Source: Lanius collurio
Taxonomy: Eukaryota > Chordata > Aves > Passeriformes > Laniidae
Length of the DNA stretch: 64,000 nt
NCBI GenBank assembly: GCA_020086605.1
Contig: JACBWW010000004.1
Coordinates: 39,884,027 to 39,948,026, forward strand
Direction of reading: 5' to 3'
The translations under genes were made by a program, and so were the position numbers. Position 1 is the stretch's first letter. Every line of letters starts with the position of its first letter. Under the pieces are notes generated by a model. That model was not told the DNA's origin. It saw only the letters and a list, made by a program, of their open reading frames with translations, and made no database searches. This document shows positions 43,056 through 56,132 of this stretch, piece by piece.

Positions 43056-46000
43056 CTCTGCTTAAATATATGGCAGATCAGGGCCTGATGTGTTAGTGCC
43101 TTTCTGGAAGGGACAAATTCTGCTCTCCTGTTCTCCTCTAGCCATAAGGCTGGGGATAGGTCTGTCTTCCTGACTTGTTATAAACCTTTATCTGACCCAT
43201 CTCAGGCTGAAAAGACATTGTGTTATGTGCTTGTTGCAAGTATGTTACCACCTTGAGGATGACTTCTCAGGCTTGGTGGCTGGGCAGCTGGCATGGCTGT
43301 GGCAGCACTCTCTTGCTGAGGTCTGAGGAGCTCATCACGTGTATGAAGCGAGTTGTGCATTTTCCTCCTAAAAGCAGCACACTTGGCCTTGATGTTGATT
43401 GTGGGGGGAGAGAGCTGTTTGAGCTGGAAAATGCTGATGTTGGAAGATCATCACAGGACGGGGGGAGAAAATTAGAGAAAATTAGCATGAGCCTCTTAGA
43501 GAAAACTATTTCTCAAAGTTGTCAGGAAACACCAATCTCCCTATTTAGGCTTCAGAGTAGAGTTTCTTTCATGGTGAGTGTATCTGCTTGTGTTGGGGGC
43601 ATTAGCAAAGCTGCACAATTGAGCTTGGGGTCTAGCAGGTCCTCCAAGGTCATGTGCTTGCACTTTTGGCCAATGCCACCCTTCCCTTTTTACTGCTTCC
43701 AGTGTGGCAGACTTCTGGTCATTCCTGCTATGCAAAATTGCCCTATTTCTCTGCCCCATCATTTTTATTGTGTCCTTCACTCTTGATCTGGAGATGCTTC
43801 CTTCTCCCTTTGTAGTCACCCGGCATCACCCAGTTCTCTGCTGCCTTGCTTCATAACCTGCTTATAAACTCTGGTGAATCTTTGTTTGCTGCATTAGATG
43901 AAATAAAAAGTTATCATGTTTCTGCAGCATGACTTCAGTCTGCAACAAGCAATGAGTCACCTTGGCCAAGGACAAGAGAGGGTCCACTGGGGTGGTGACA
44001 CTGAGAAATGCATATGCATAAGTTGGAGTGCAGGAAGGCAGTAGAGGAGCTCAGCTGTCATGAGTGTGTCATCCATGCTCTACATTGCCTGGAGCTTGGT
44101 CCTGTCTTCGGGAGGAGCAGCCCTGGGACAAGTGACTCTGCTGGGCACTGTGAGAAGGAAGTTTGGGAACCAAGGGGGAGGCTGGGCAGTCTGATTCCCT
44201 GGCAATCAGCTCTGTTTCCAGTATATTTATTTGCTGCGGGACAAAATGCTTTGTCTGAGAGCTTCAGTTGCTTTGGGAAGGCAAGCCAGGCCACCTTCAT
44301 ATGGCTTTGATTAAATCCAGCAGCACTTAAGGAAGCTTCAGGCATCTCTTTTTGCCTTGCTCAGCAGTACTCAGAAGCGAGGACTTTGAACTTTGCCAGT
44401 GATGTTTATGCAGTATTTTCTAAGAGAAGGAATTGTGTTGAGAAAGTTGTTAAAGGGAAAAGGAACCCAAGGAGGAAGGGAGAAGAGGTTGTCTGGTTAT
44501 CAGCCATGTTGATACTCCCCATGTGGTGAGCCCTGGTGGTAGGCATGGGTCAGTGCCAGTGCAAATGAAGTCCTACAAAGCTAAAGCACCCCCCCCTTCA
44601 GATTTAAGCCATGTGAAGTTAAGGTATGAATTTCCTTGCTTTCTATACCTTTGTACATAACCTGCCACTTAATATTATTGTCCAGGTCGTGTTATTTCTG
44701 GCCTTGTAGAACCGCTGAACAGTGTTTGTTTACTGGCTTTAAAAGAACAACAGAAGACTCTCCTGGAGGTACATAACAGGAGTAAATAGCTCATGTGTTT
44801 TGGCTAATGTAGAGCAACAGGGTGATGGAAAATTTGTGATTGAGGCTTGATTCCAAGGTCTGTGCTGTGGTCTTGTGGCCTTCAGCATTTTCATCTTTGA
44901 AAATGCCTTCAGCCCTTCCATCATGGGAAAGGGGAAAATGAGTGAGGGGGAACCGTGAATGGATTACACTTTCTCTCAGTTCTTTAAATACCAGCTGACA
45001 ATGACAGGTCTCTGAATCACCTGCAGAGCCTGGGGAGACAAGTGAGTCTCTCTTTCTCAGTCCGAGGTAAACCAATGTGCTGCATGAATAAGTTTTCTCA
45101 CAGTACATAATGAGGGACGGTTGGCAGGAAGTGCATGAGACATTGTCAGGCTGATTCTGTACCTTCCACTTGCTGGTTTGGTGTTTTGACTACAGACATT
45201 GTCACACTGTTTTCTTACCTCCCTCAGCTTCCAGATCATCTCTGTGTTACAGTGTGTTTGAGGATGGTCCCTCATCCACCATGTTCCTTGCTATCCCCGT
45301 ACAACTGCATGAACAGGATGGGAAAAGTAAAGTTGCATTAGATGTGGTGAGCTTTGCTTCAGTTGTATCATCAGAAAAACATCTCCTTTTGGCTGCTTAG
45401 AATTGTTTCCAGTAAAATATTTCTGCTATCTTTTCTTTGGCATGCAGCAGGCACTTCAAATGCCCAAAGTGAGGTGTTTTTGCAGCCCGCAGAGGTGACT
45501 TCTATCACAGCTGTTGCTCAGTGCTGGCTAAATGTCTTTTGCATGACTAAGGTGCAAAAGCTTTATATAGCAGTCATTGGAAAATATAAAGCCGTTTGTA
45601 TTATGAAACTATAATGATGAATCGATAATAATGATAATGAAGAAAAAATGGAAGCAGCCTGGCTCTGACATCACGTGGGATTTGCCTCCTCTGCAGACTA
45701 AAAGAAATCACACAGGTGCTGTGGAGCAGATCTTCAGCAGCATCTCAGGGAGCACAGTAGGGGCATTGTAGGTGATTCCTTCCATCCCATTTACCAGCCT
45801 CTTTTCTATCCCTGCACATAGATGTTATCTTCAGTTCATTGGCTGTTGAGGAGGCTTTACTGGATGAACAGCCTTGGTTTGGGACTCATCATCTTGCTTT
45901 TACTTTGGCTTCCTTCTGTGATTTTGGAGAAGTCCCCTGACAGCCTCATGCCATGTACGTCTGATATGGTGCCAGGGCTAGACAGGAGTGTGTTCAGGGC

Positions 46001-46108
46001 CAGGATCTAACACCCTCCCAATTCTCGCGAGATTGCTTTGTTATCCTTCCCTTTCACCAGCCAGCTCTTATTAATGTCACTAATTACTATTCTCTGTAAT
46101 ACTTACAG

Positions 46109-46190
46109 GATTTGCCAGTTCCTATATGCTGATGGGAACCGTGTTATGGCTCCTTGTCATTGCTATCAGAGAAGCTGATGCTCTGAACAG
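46109..46190 (+). CDS. Candidate 82-nt exon encoding a hydrophobic segment
   Basis: The acceptor is TACTTACAG with an upstream TTACTATTCTCTG tract, and the near-perfect donor is CAG|GTATGT at 46190/46191. The open frame (2 + 26 codons + 2) encodes a run ending LWLLVIAIREADALN, which would make a membrane-spanning helix. No neighbouring exon in a compatible phase was identified and I do not recognise the protein, so a cryptic exon pair is quite possible. Confidence 0.22.
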
Positions 46191-48749
46191 GTATGTTTGT
46201 CGTGTTCCTGGCAAGGAGAAGAGGGGCTGTATGGGGTGAAATGTGTGCAGGGTTTGCCTGATGGTTGTGCAATGGATCCTGTAGTGCAGACTGCTCTGCA
46301 GTGAATAGTTATTGTTTTCCATCCGGAAGTTTTGAGAAAACACCGAGGCAGAAGGTAAGGTTTGCATTTAACCTTGCTGACAGCCCTCTGAGGAGCAGGC
46401 TGAAAAACAGCGTCGGTGCAGAGCAGCTCCTGGGAGGCCATGCTCCTTGCTAACACAGGCACTGCCTTTTCCTTCCCGGAGCGCCAGCTGGGGAATCCCG
46501 GCCGAGCTTGCAGCTGCGCAGGCGGCTGCTGTGCCCTCTTGCTCAGCTGGCTGTGGCAGCTCCCCTGTGGTGTGTGTCCGCCTGCGTCCTGAGCGGGGTG
46601 GGAGGGAGCTGTGTGCGTGTTGGTATCCAACCATGAACAAATCTGTTGTTGTTTTCTTAATATATGGCAAGAACAGTATGTAGCAGCTTATTCCTCCCTA
46701 GATAATTACTGCTCTGCTCTGCCACTGATTGCTCTCAGGAGCAGTGCGTCCCCTGTGCTGCCCTGTGCATCCTTTTGCCTGAGTTATTTGGTTTGTTTTA
46801 AGGCATTCTTGCTTTAAGGCATCAGTGCTCAAATTAAAAATCTAATCTGCTTTCTTTGCAACTGTTTGACATTCTAAGTGCATTGCCTGAGTCGGTTGAA
46901 GTCCCTGAGACACCAAACATGCTTTCAGTGATACCCTTCACTGTGCTACTAGCAGGTCTGCTGGCACTTCGATTTCAATTTCTGCATTACTTTGAGGAGG
47001 GGAAAATACAGGGCTGGGTTGCAGTCTACTATTGTATTATCTGGAATTATGTTCCCAGCTGATCAGAGGTGTGTGTGTGCAACCACTGGAATTGGAGTGG
47101 AATATTTTGCCATCTGTGGTTGCTTGAGAGAGGTCTGAAAAGCAGATAGATGATCCTGCTGTGGGAGTGTTAATAGACAAGGAGGGTTGGCCCGGCACAC
47201 AGAGCTTTATCCTTCAGCTTGCCCTAAGAGCTAACAAAGCAAAAGAAGCTCCTTTTGCAAATGTCCATCCTCAATGGATCTCATCAAAATGGCATTACCT
47301 TGCATTTAGCTTGCCTGAATGGGCCATTTGATTGTGTAAGGATATAACCGTAACTTGCTGCATAAAGTTTTCTTGATCCCTAAAAAAGTGAAATGGATTC
47401 ATTATGGAAAGAGATCTTTCTTGAAAACCTGGTTCATCCGGGACTGTCTGGGCAGTCCCACAGACGTGCTGAAGGAGTAGGAGTCAGGGTGGAGCTCTTT
47501 CCACCTAATTCTCCTGTATTTCCCGGGGTTTATCACAGCATGCAAGCAAACCTGCCCTCTGCTTTGGAGCTGAAAGCAGAGCTGGTTAGTAGAGCACTGC
47601 ATGTGCTTCCCATGCCAGCCTTCTCCTTATGCTTTCCTTTTCTTCAATTAATTGTTTAGTGTAAAAGGCCTCTTCTTAAAGAGAAAACCACAATAAGAAG
47701 AGGAACAGCAAAGGTAGGAGTGGCTCCATTTGCTAGCAAGCTGTTGCAGGTGTGTCTGAGTCAGGGGAGCCAGCACTGAGTCAGTGTCCCAGACTCCTGG
47801 TGACTCAGGTGGCAAAATCCCAGGTCATTCCCTTCTCATGCCTGAATTGCAGCGAATTTCCTGTGACAAACTTTCACCTTCTGTAGCGACCATGCAGGGG
47901 AATGCTGTGCCATCCTCTCCCTCCGGTATGGCTTATGACCAGCTTGGTTCACTGGGGGTGCAGGCAAGTGGTGGTGGTGGCACTTCTCTTCCTGCCACCA
48001 CAGGTGGAAAGCTGATTTATCTCAGCACCCTCAACCCTTCTTCTCTCCTGTTTTTTTCCTCTTGTGTTGTTTTGTTAAGATGGGATAAGTCACAGGCGTT
48101 GCAGCTGTCTGTTGAACTTGAGGAGATTCTTATGCAAATCTGGAGGCTATGTTCTCCTGGCAGATCTGCTTGCATGTATTATCCACTGCTTCATTGTACT
48201 GGAAGGAAATCTATTTTCTGAAACATGGTTTATTTTTAGTCAAGACTTTCCCTGTCTAACTGGCAAAAGTTCAGCATTTGCAGCAGGATTTGCAGAAGAA
48301 GATATTTTGCCAAATCCTCGGACTGGGGGAAGGGAGAGGAAACATTATATTGGCTGGCAAAAGAGCTAAATGCTGACTTGAAAAATAGTTTAGAACGCTG
48401 TTGTGAGAGCATAAGGGCTGGGTAATGCAAGTTGAGAACAGCGTTGTGTTGCTGCAGTGGATAACTCAGTCTGGGTTGCTCTTGCTTTCCCTTGTGACGG
48501 CTGCCACAGAGGTTAACCATCAGTGGGTGAGAAGTGCTGCTCAGGGGCAGATGATCAATGAGCCAATCTTTTGGCCTGACCCTGAGCAGTGAATTAGCAA
48601 AGTCACCTTAACTGCAGCATCCATGGGAAAAGTTCTGTTCCTGCAGTGCACTGCACTTGTATTTGGGGCCACTGGAGCCTCACCAAGGGTTGAGCTTTTT
48701 GATCATATGGGATGTATCATGCCCGTGTTTGAGTACCCTTGTCAGATAC

Positions 48750-49031
48750 CTTAAAATGAATAGGGTGGAACATAGGATGTCCTGGGGCAGTGCTGCTCCT
48801 CTCTTCTGCAGCTGCTTCTCCAGAGGCAAACTGTCTTCACACGCCTCATTGCTTTCACCAACTGCTTCTAACCACTCTGGGTCTTGCACTAGTTTCTCAC
48901 ATGAGCAGCAGCCTTTCAGCATTGCAGGGATATTTTCTTCTTGGTCTTGCATCTCCTTGGATGTTTCTACCACTCCTTTTACAGAGTCATCTCTCTTACC
49001 ATTAGCTGGTAGTGCTGCAAGCACCAGACAT
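48750..49031 (-). CDS. Candidate coding exon of an unidentified gene
   Basis: On the minus strand a 282-nt segment lies between a pyrimidine-containing acceptor (CATTCTCAG above 49031) and a donor (AAG|GTATCT at 48750/48749). One frame is open throughout: one base, 93 codons, two bases, so the exon is phase-symmetric. Its translation is charged and helix-like (for example KEMQDQEENIPAML and LPLEKQLQKRG), unlike the low-complexity chance frames elsewhere. A longer open frame continues to 49123 and 48680. I do not recognise the product, and chance or an old pseudogene remains possible. Confidence 0.3.
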
Positions 49032-50234
49032 CTGAGAATGACATCAGAGAGTAGATGACTGTGTTCAAAGCCTTTGGTACTTACTTCTCTGAAAAAATGA
49101 GAGTTGATTCCACATATGGGCATGTAAATAATTTGTTTCCTGCTTCAGGTTAACTCCTGCCATTTGCTTTATCTTTCTTTTTCTCCCCCCCAGCCAGCAG
49201 ACAATTGCACAGCAGCTTTGTCATGGTTCCATTAGAAAACAAGGAGGAATGCTTCAGTTCCAATTTGCTTCTGAATGTTTGGAAACCAGAAAAAAGAATT
49301 TAGGTGTATTCTGTATTTTGTCCAAGTGGGTACATGTTGCTTGCAGGTAACAAACTTGTATCTTTGTGAAAGGATTGGGGATGAAACCAAATTTTAAGTG
49401 CTTCTTTCAGTCATTGGAGTAGAAGCACCATGAGAATCAAGGTAGGAGCACTCATCAACTGCTTAGTGCCGTAATCTTCCTGAAGGAATTAATCTAATTT
49501 AACCTGATAAAAGAATTTATGCAGTGGGGGAAGTCTCCATTTCCTGCCAAGCTTCCTGAGAAAACTAGGAAAAAATAAGTGCCAAAATGACAGTCTTCTC
49601 TCTGTGGGGGAGGGGGCTTATGTCTTCCTAAGACCTGTTATTATCTTTCTGTTCAAAACCATCTGTATTAGCTGGCAAATCAGGATTGTTTTAGCTATTC
49701 AGTTTTCCCTAGTTCCCTGGGGATTTCTAGTTGCAAACCTATTTGCAAATCCCCTGTCCATGTGGGATGCAGATGATCTTGTGTGCCCCAGTGTTGATGC
49801 AGCAGTTGGGCCCGTGCTTGCCATACAGCTGATGGCCTGTGAATGTAGAGACTTCAGAAATTTGAAGCTTTTCCTTAGGGAAAGTTTGTGGGTGGTTGGG
49901 TTTTGTGGCTTTTCCTTACATTGCTAATTATTTCAGGGAAACTCCTATCTTAGTAGTGCTTTCTCTTCAAAAGCACTTCTGTTCCTCTCTGTCTCTTGCC
50001 CTCAGAGGCTGGAAGAACACTGATATGTTAGGAAAGCCAGTCTCTGCTTTAAATGGCCTTAAGCGTGTCAATGTTCAGCTCAATTTCCTCTTACAGTTGT
50101 TTGCTACAAAATGAGCATGAATCTCAGGGCATCCCTGGGTCAGCTTTTTTCCTGATGCTCAGGTTAAAGCAAGGAGGGTTTTGTTCCAGATGGGTGAGTG
50201 TGTGGAGGAGGAGATGTCCACTTTGAGTTTTGAG

Positions 50235-50262
50235 TACTCTGATAGTAATACTCTGATAGTAA
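50235..50262. repeat. 14-bp perfect tandem duplication
   Basis: TACTCTGATAGTAA occurs twice head to tail. Confidence 0.9.
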
Positions 50263-53200
50263 TATTTTTTCTTTCAATGAATTTTTGCTGATATCACTGA
50301 ACAATCTTAAAATATGTGGGCATATATTGTAATCTGCTGGCAATGTCACTGAAAATAGCTGTCCTGGGTTGGCCCAAAGGTGCACATAAACTGCTTATGT
50401 CTCAGTCGATACCCTGTCTCCAGTGGTTTAAGAGGAGCTGCTCTGGAAGGAGCTGGATGGAGCCTGAGCAGCCTAATTCAACATTCCATTTGCTCTAGCT
50501 TGACCCTGTGCCTTGCAGATGTGCTGGGTTTTAAGCAGGCTGAGAGCTGCACTTGGCTGGCAGCCTCCAGCCCCAGGTACTGGGGCAGGTGAGGAGCTGC
50601 CATGTCTGTGGCTGAATGCTGGAACCCACATCTGCACCGGAGGGTGCAGCAGTGGGAATTCTGGCAGTCTCTGGGTTACCTGCAGCGAAGAACAGAGATG
50701 ACTTCAGATTTCTGTTTTTAAAACCTTTGTTTAGTGCAAGTGAGTAGTTCAGTGAGCATTCCATCGTTTGTGCTCACCCAGCCCTCCCAGCACAACTGTG
50801 CCAGAGCCAGTGTCCCTCAGCTTGGTTTCACAGGCAGAGACCTCTTGCAGCCCTCATGGAGGGTCAGCTTTTGGCGACTGCCTGAATTGCTGCTTATCCC
50901 CAAAGGTGCTTCTGCTCTGCTTTGCTCTGTAATTACTTGCCACGTGTTGTGTCCTCCCCAGCAGCTTTCACTGCAGTTTTTAAAAAGGAAGATAAGGAAC
51001 AGTGGACAGATGGACATCTGGGAGGACTGCTGGTAGTGGGCAGGGAGCGTGGTTTTAGCCCTGGTACTTGCATGCAGCATACTCTTCAGGCAGGATCCTA
51101 CTGTGATTCTTGATGAAGTTTCCCTTTTCTTGGCTGGCTCACTGGAAAACCCTTTTCACTCCCAAGTTTTGTTTGGAAAGAGAGACGCCCACACAGATGG
51201 CTGCTCTTCAGTTGTCATTCATGTTGGGATTTTTTATGTTCCTTTTTGCATTACCCTCAGGTGAAACCCAGGCTTGCCAAAAAAGCATTTCCCAGAATTA
51301 GAAAGAAACTAAACACTAAGAATATTCTCCTGCATCTCTCTCTAAGCTGGGAATGCAGTGGGCTATTTTATATTTTATCAGTTCACAAGGGATTATGTTG
51401 CTTTTTCTTTTTGGCCGGGTTTCCATGTAGTTCACTTGTTTGTTTTCCTCAGAGAAAAGGTAGAGCTTTCTTTAAGGGTGGTTTTGGCTATGTTTTGCTC
51501 CTTGCTTGAGACTCTCTGAGTGGTTCCACTTTTTCCAGACAAGTGCCAATACTCTGCTTTGGAGTCCTGCTGGTCTCATCTGATAAGGGTTGGGGTGTTT
51601 TTTCCTCCTAAGTAGCTCTCAGAATTGCTGGATTGATAAATAGTAAGTGTTTTTAGGCCATTGAGATATTGTGGCGGAGGAGAAGGGGAGGAGAACAATA
51701 GCACTGCTGGAAAACATGGGTTTGGTGTGCTGGTGATTTAGGAAAATGAAGTTACAGCCTCTTGCTTGGACCCCTTGCTATGTTCCAGGATGCTATGGAT
51801 GGCACAGACCATAAAACCTGAGTGGTCTTGCATTGCTCCTGGCCTTTTAGCTGTAGAGAAGAAGCAGAGTTAAGTCACAGCCAGCCAGTGTGCAGCTGTG
51901 GTTGGACTTCACTCTCTAAGTGCCCTGGAGAGGATGCTGGAGGATCCTGCACCAGGGTGCAGGAAGATGAGGCTGAGAAAAAAGGTGAAAATGGCAACGT
52001 GAAATGGCAAAGGTTTCTGGTAGGTTTCTAGAGTTGTGGCTTGCTGTCCATTTCTTTATTTCGTTATCTAACCCTGCAAAATTGCCGTGGCAGGGCTGGT
52101 GGTAGGCTTTGGGAGGCTGGAAAGATGCCAGTACAAGGATGTGGCTAGTGCTTCCTTCCAAGTGTATTAACTCATTCCTGAAATATGCATTTCTTCTAAA
52201 AAAAAATAATTTCTAGAGTAGCTGTTTTTGGGGCCTCTGTGGTCATGCTTTGAGTGGAAATAAGAGTGTCAAAGGGTTCTTCAGGAGGGCAGGGCCAGGC
52301 ACATGCATAGCCTTAGATGGTGCTGATAGCACATCAGCCCCATGTGTTTCCAAACCTCCATGTTGCATGGTGAGAAGCACACCAAGGAGAAGCACTGCCC
52401 CCAGGGATTTAGCAGATTGCATCTAAATCAAAGAAGATTTTTTTTAAAGGGATCAACAATCAATCTTCCACTCCTTGTTTTCTGCCCTGGCATAGTGCCG
52501 GCAGCCCAGGTGTGGTGGCTGGGCTTGTCCCACATCCAGGTGGAAGCTGTTGAGAGCATTGGAGTGGGGAGGATCAGTGGGTGGAACCCTGCATGGTGAG
52601 AGTGCCAGCAGCTGCCAAAACGCCTGTGCCAGTTTTCGCTAAATGTAGTCCTGATTAAACAGGGTAAAACCCAAATTTATGGGAGCCAGGATAAAGGGCT
52701 CAACCATGGTCATTTTCTTTTTGGTCTTTATTTCCTAGCATGCAGTTGCTGTGATTCTCTGTGTTACTTTTATCATTCTTGATTTCTGAAAGTATGTTTT
52801 CCTTTTTTTTAATTCTTTCCCAAGGGTTTTGAGCAGTGTTTTCCAAAGCTATTGTGGTGGGCATTTCCCCTTCTCTCTCAGAAGCAGCTTTCATTTTTGA
52901 ATGAATAGCTTAGCATTGTTGACATTGTTTTCCACTTTTATGGGCTTTTTTCCTCTTTTGACTTTAACTAAAGCAGTCTCCTAAATACTTCTGGAGTCTT
53001 TTGGAGTCTTTGCAGAAAATATTTCTTTCCTGTTACAGAAGGCCTCATATTCAAAGCTCCAGGCAGGAAAGCTGTTTGCAGCACTCACATTGGAGTTTTT
53101 GAAAGTGTGATTCTTGCACAGCTTTTGCTTGGTTTTGGCCTGTTTCAGTTAAGATTGTGCTGAGTTTACCTTTGAGCAGGACTTTGTAACCTTGTCGGAG

Positions 53201-55418
53201 TTGAGTTTCGTTGAAACATTTCTAGTGACATAACACTGCTACTGCTGGTTTCTACAGAGCATCCCTCTTGTCAAATGTGTTCCACTCTTCCAGACCAATG
53301 CCTGTTTTCAAACTCCCCCAGTTCCCTGCAGAAATAACAGGTTATTAATAGGATCTTTATGCATATGTGATTACCAGGCTTGACATAGCTTTGCACCAAA
53401 GTGTCTCTTTACCTACATTGCACTCAGAAGCTGAACCCTGTGGTCAGCATGGTGTACATCTGCAAACCTCCCTTGGTTTGCTCGGAGAATGATGATCTGG
53501 CTGCACAAACACTTAGGTTTGCTTCCCTAATTTAAAATGAGTTGCAATAAAGAATTTACCCACACGGGTTCTTATGGAACTAAATATTGTTTATTTGAAA
53601 TGGGGGTTTATTTGCATTTTTGGGTTTTCTCCCTTATGCTGCAACAGTGGGGAACAGCTTTGAGTTGTATCAGCCCAAGTAGATGGTATTTGTGGCATAG
53701 CAGTGATGTTTCCTAGGATGTGTCTGACTTCTTCCCCTCTCTGCTCATGATCATTGGTCTTGCTGAGGGGGCACAAGGTCTCCAGGCCTGTTGGGTACTG
53801 GGTGTCTGCTGATCCAGCAGTGAGAGGCTGTGGTGAGCCAACTGCTCAGGAACAGGATGTGAGCTACCAACCACAGCAAGTCACTATGATCTTCTCAGCT
53901 GCCACTCCTTACCATGACCTCGCAGCATTTGCAGTGTGTGATCTGATGCTCAGGAGATAGGTTTCCTGAGTGGTAACTGTCTGAACATGCAATCCCAGTA
54001 CCTGTTGCAGCTGACCAGCCAAGTTGGATACTCTCTGACAAACAACATGCTCCATTGGCTATAATTCCCCATAAAATAGGGGGAGAAAAAAAGAGGGTGG
54101 AGGGAGAGAAGGGGACACATGTAGAGATTAATAACCTTTTTTCACGTCTTTGTTCTCTTTTATCCTTTGAATTACCTTTTTTTTTCCCCCAGTGTAACAA
54201 CAGAATTTTGTAATAAAATCCACATGAGAGAAACCAATGGTTCGTTTTTTAGTCAAAATAGTCTTCGTGTCATCTGACTATTCAAATGAAGTGTTTGGAT
54301 TAAGAGACTGGAGGCTGAATGCATGTTGAACGAATTAGTTTCTCTGTTTTAATGATGTAATGATGATGCTGTTAGAGAAACCACAAAAGAAGAATGTTTC
54401 TCAGAGCATTTCTTCCGAGTTCATGTCTACAAACTGCAAACTCAAGTCCTTTTAATAGCAGTTAAAACCATTGAGTTTTTTTGGAGAGATGCTTTTTCTT
54501 TGTTGACTTTTGTGGTGGGACAGCAATGTGTGCTTGCAGCTGGTGATGGGTTGGTCTCAGAGCAGAGGAGCTTGTCCTCTTTTATTTTAATGTTTAATCC
54601 CTTGTCCACTTTTCAAGTCATGCCATGCTGTATCAGCCCCTCTGGGGAGTTGGTGATAAATGTGGAGGGATAATAATTATTCCTCTTCAAAACAATGTTG
54701 AAGTATGACTTTCAAAGAAAACCATTTTCTTCAAAAGTGTTTGCTTATATTGACTTGGAGTAATACTCCAAGCATGGTGATGACTTTTATTTACATAGGA
54801 AAAGATGCACTTTCCTTCTTTAATTTAGTTTCACTTAAGGTTGCTTGAAGCTGTTCCTTTGGCTGTTTTCAGATACCAACCAAAAATACTGGTGTTCAGC
54901 CTTCAGAAGGCTTTATGTGTAGGTTAAATGAAAGGGTAATTTACTGAAGGACCTAACCCTGGCACTGCAGCATCCCTTATGTAGGTGTAGTCATCATTAT
55001 CTAAAAATGCCTAAGGCATAATAAGAACTTGATTATGCCCCTCCTTGAAAATCTGGTTAGAATTAGAGGTCGATTAAAAAAACCTAATTTTCACAAGGGC
55101 TCATGTTTGACATTTTGAATATTATTTCTGAGTGAAAATGCTAAATCCTTCTCTTTCTGCCACTGAAAGGGAGATCCCCTTCGGGCCTCTAAGGCAAGAG
55201 GATCAGTAGACATCTTCATGCTGCAGTGGTTTCTCTCTTTGACTCTTTTTGCCTGGTGTATTAAAATTCCTCCAGGGAGGCTGGGTTGTGTTTAAATTAT
55301 GCTTATGTGCTTATTCTCTACCTTAACTACAAAGCTCTCTTGAATATTTTTTACCGTTAGTGTTGAGAGAGAACATTTATGTAAGTAGCCTGATGCCAAG
55401 GCTATTGGTGCATTAATT

Positions 55419-55434
55419 GGGGGGCGGGGGGGGG
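55419..55434 (+). repeat. G-run (G6-C-G9), potential G-quadruplex
   Basis: Fifteen guanines in sixteen bases can supply four G-triplets. It sits in an otherwise AT-rich stretch with no promoter signs. Confidence 0.8.
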
Positions 55435-56039
55435 AAGTCTATGCTTGAGCTTTCTGGCCTTGGAGGTTTGGCAGGCGTGTTGTGGAAGAGACTCCTGCTT
55501 CCCTCATGGGAACCCCTTGAAAACTTTCTTTGAGTCAAGGGACTTTGTACGTCTCATATAGAAATGCCTGCAAGCATACTCGTCTCTCAGCTTCTGTGGG
55601 AAAACCAGTTGCTGTGTCTGCCTGTGAGTGTTTGTCCTGGGGATCTGCCCAAAAATCTGTTTTTTCAATTGCTTGAGCAAAGTATCAGGCTTGGCACACT
55701 TAGTCATGTAAAGTGATACAGATAGGGTTGGCAGCTGGCACACCTTTTAAAGGGCTCATTGTTATAATCTTGCCATAACTCATTAATTATGCTGTTGAGG
55801 TAATCATAGTGGTGTATTAGTCTAACTAAAACAACTGCTGTACAACCAAGGTTCTCTTTGGTTCTGTCCTTCCAGTTTGGCGTGCTGCAAAGGTACAAGG
55901 CAGTTCTGTCCTTCTGTACTTCCTCCCTCATATTTGTTTTGGTATCTGTGATAAAATAATCTCCTGCTCTTCCTAACCAGGTTGCAAGGATGATGAGTGG
56001 GAAAACAGATTTGGTGTTAATAGTGTAGAAGCTAGATTA

Positions 56040-56132
56040 TGGAATCAGAGTGGTTTGGTTGGAAGAGACCTTAATGTCATCTCATCCAACTCCCCTGCCG
56101 TAAGGAGGGACACCTTCCACTAGACCAGGTAT
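56040..56132 (-). mobile_element. CR1 LINE 3' end fragment
   Basis: About 93 bp of the extreme CR1 3' end appear in antisense: GAATCAGAGTGGTTTGGTTG, GGAAGAGACCTTAATGTCAT, ATCCAACTCCCCTGCC and ACACCTTCCACTAGACCAGG. It ends abruptly at the point where longer copies continue. Confidence 0.9.

Larger units (their letters stand above)
43056..56039. other. No recognisable gene apart from two exon candidates
   Basis: Thirteen kilobases of T-rich, intron-like sequence. Exon candidates at 46109-46190 (plus) and 48750-49031 (minus) lie on opposite strands, so they cannot both belong to one gene. A GC-richer stretch at 46470-46610 has several CpGs. Confidence 0.45.
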
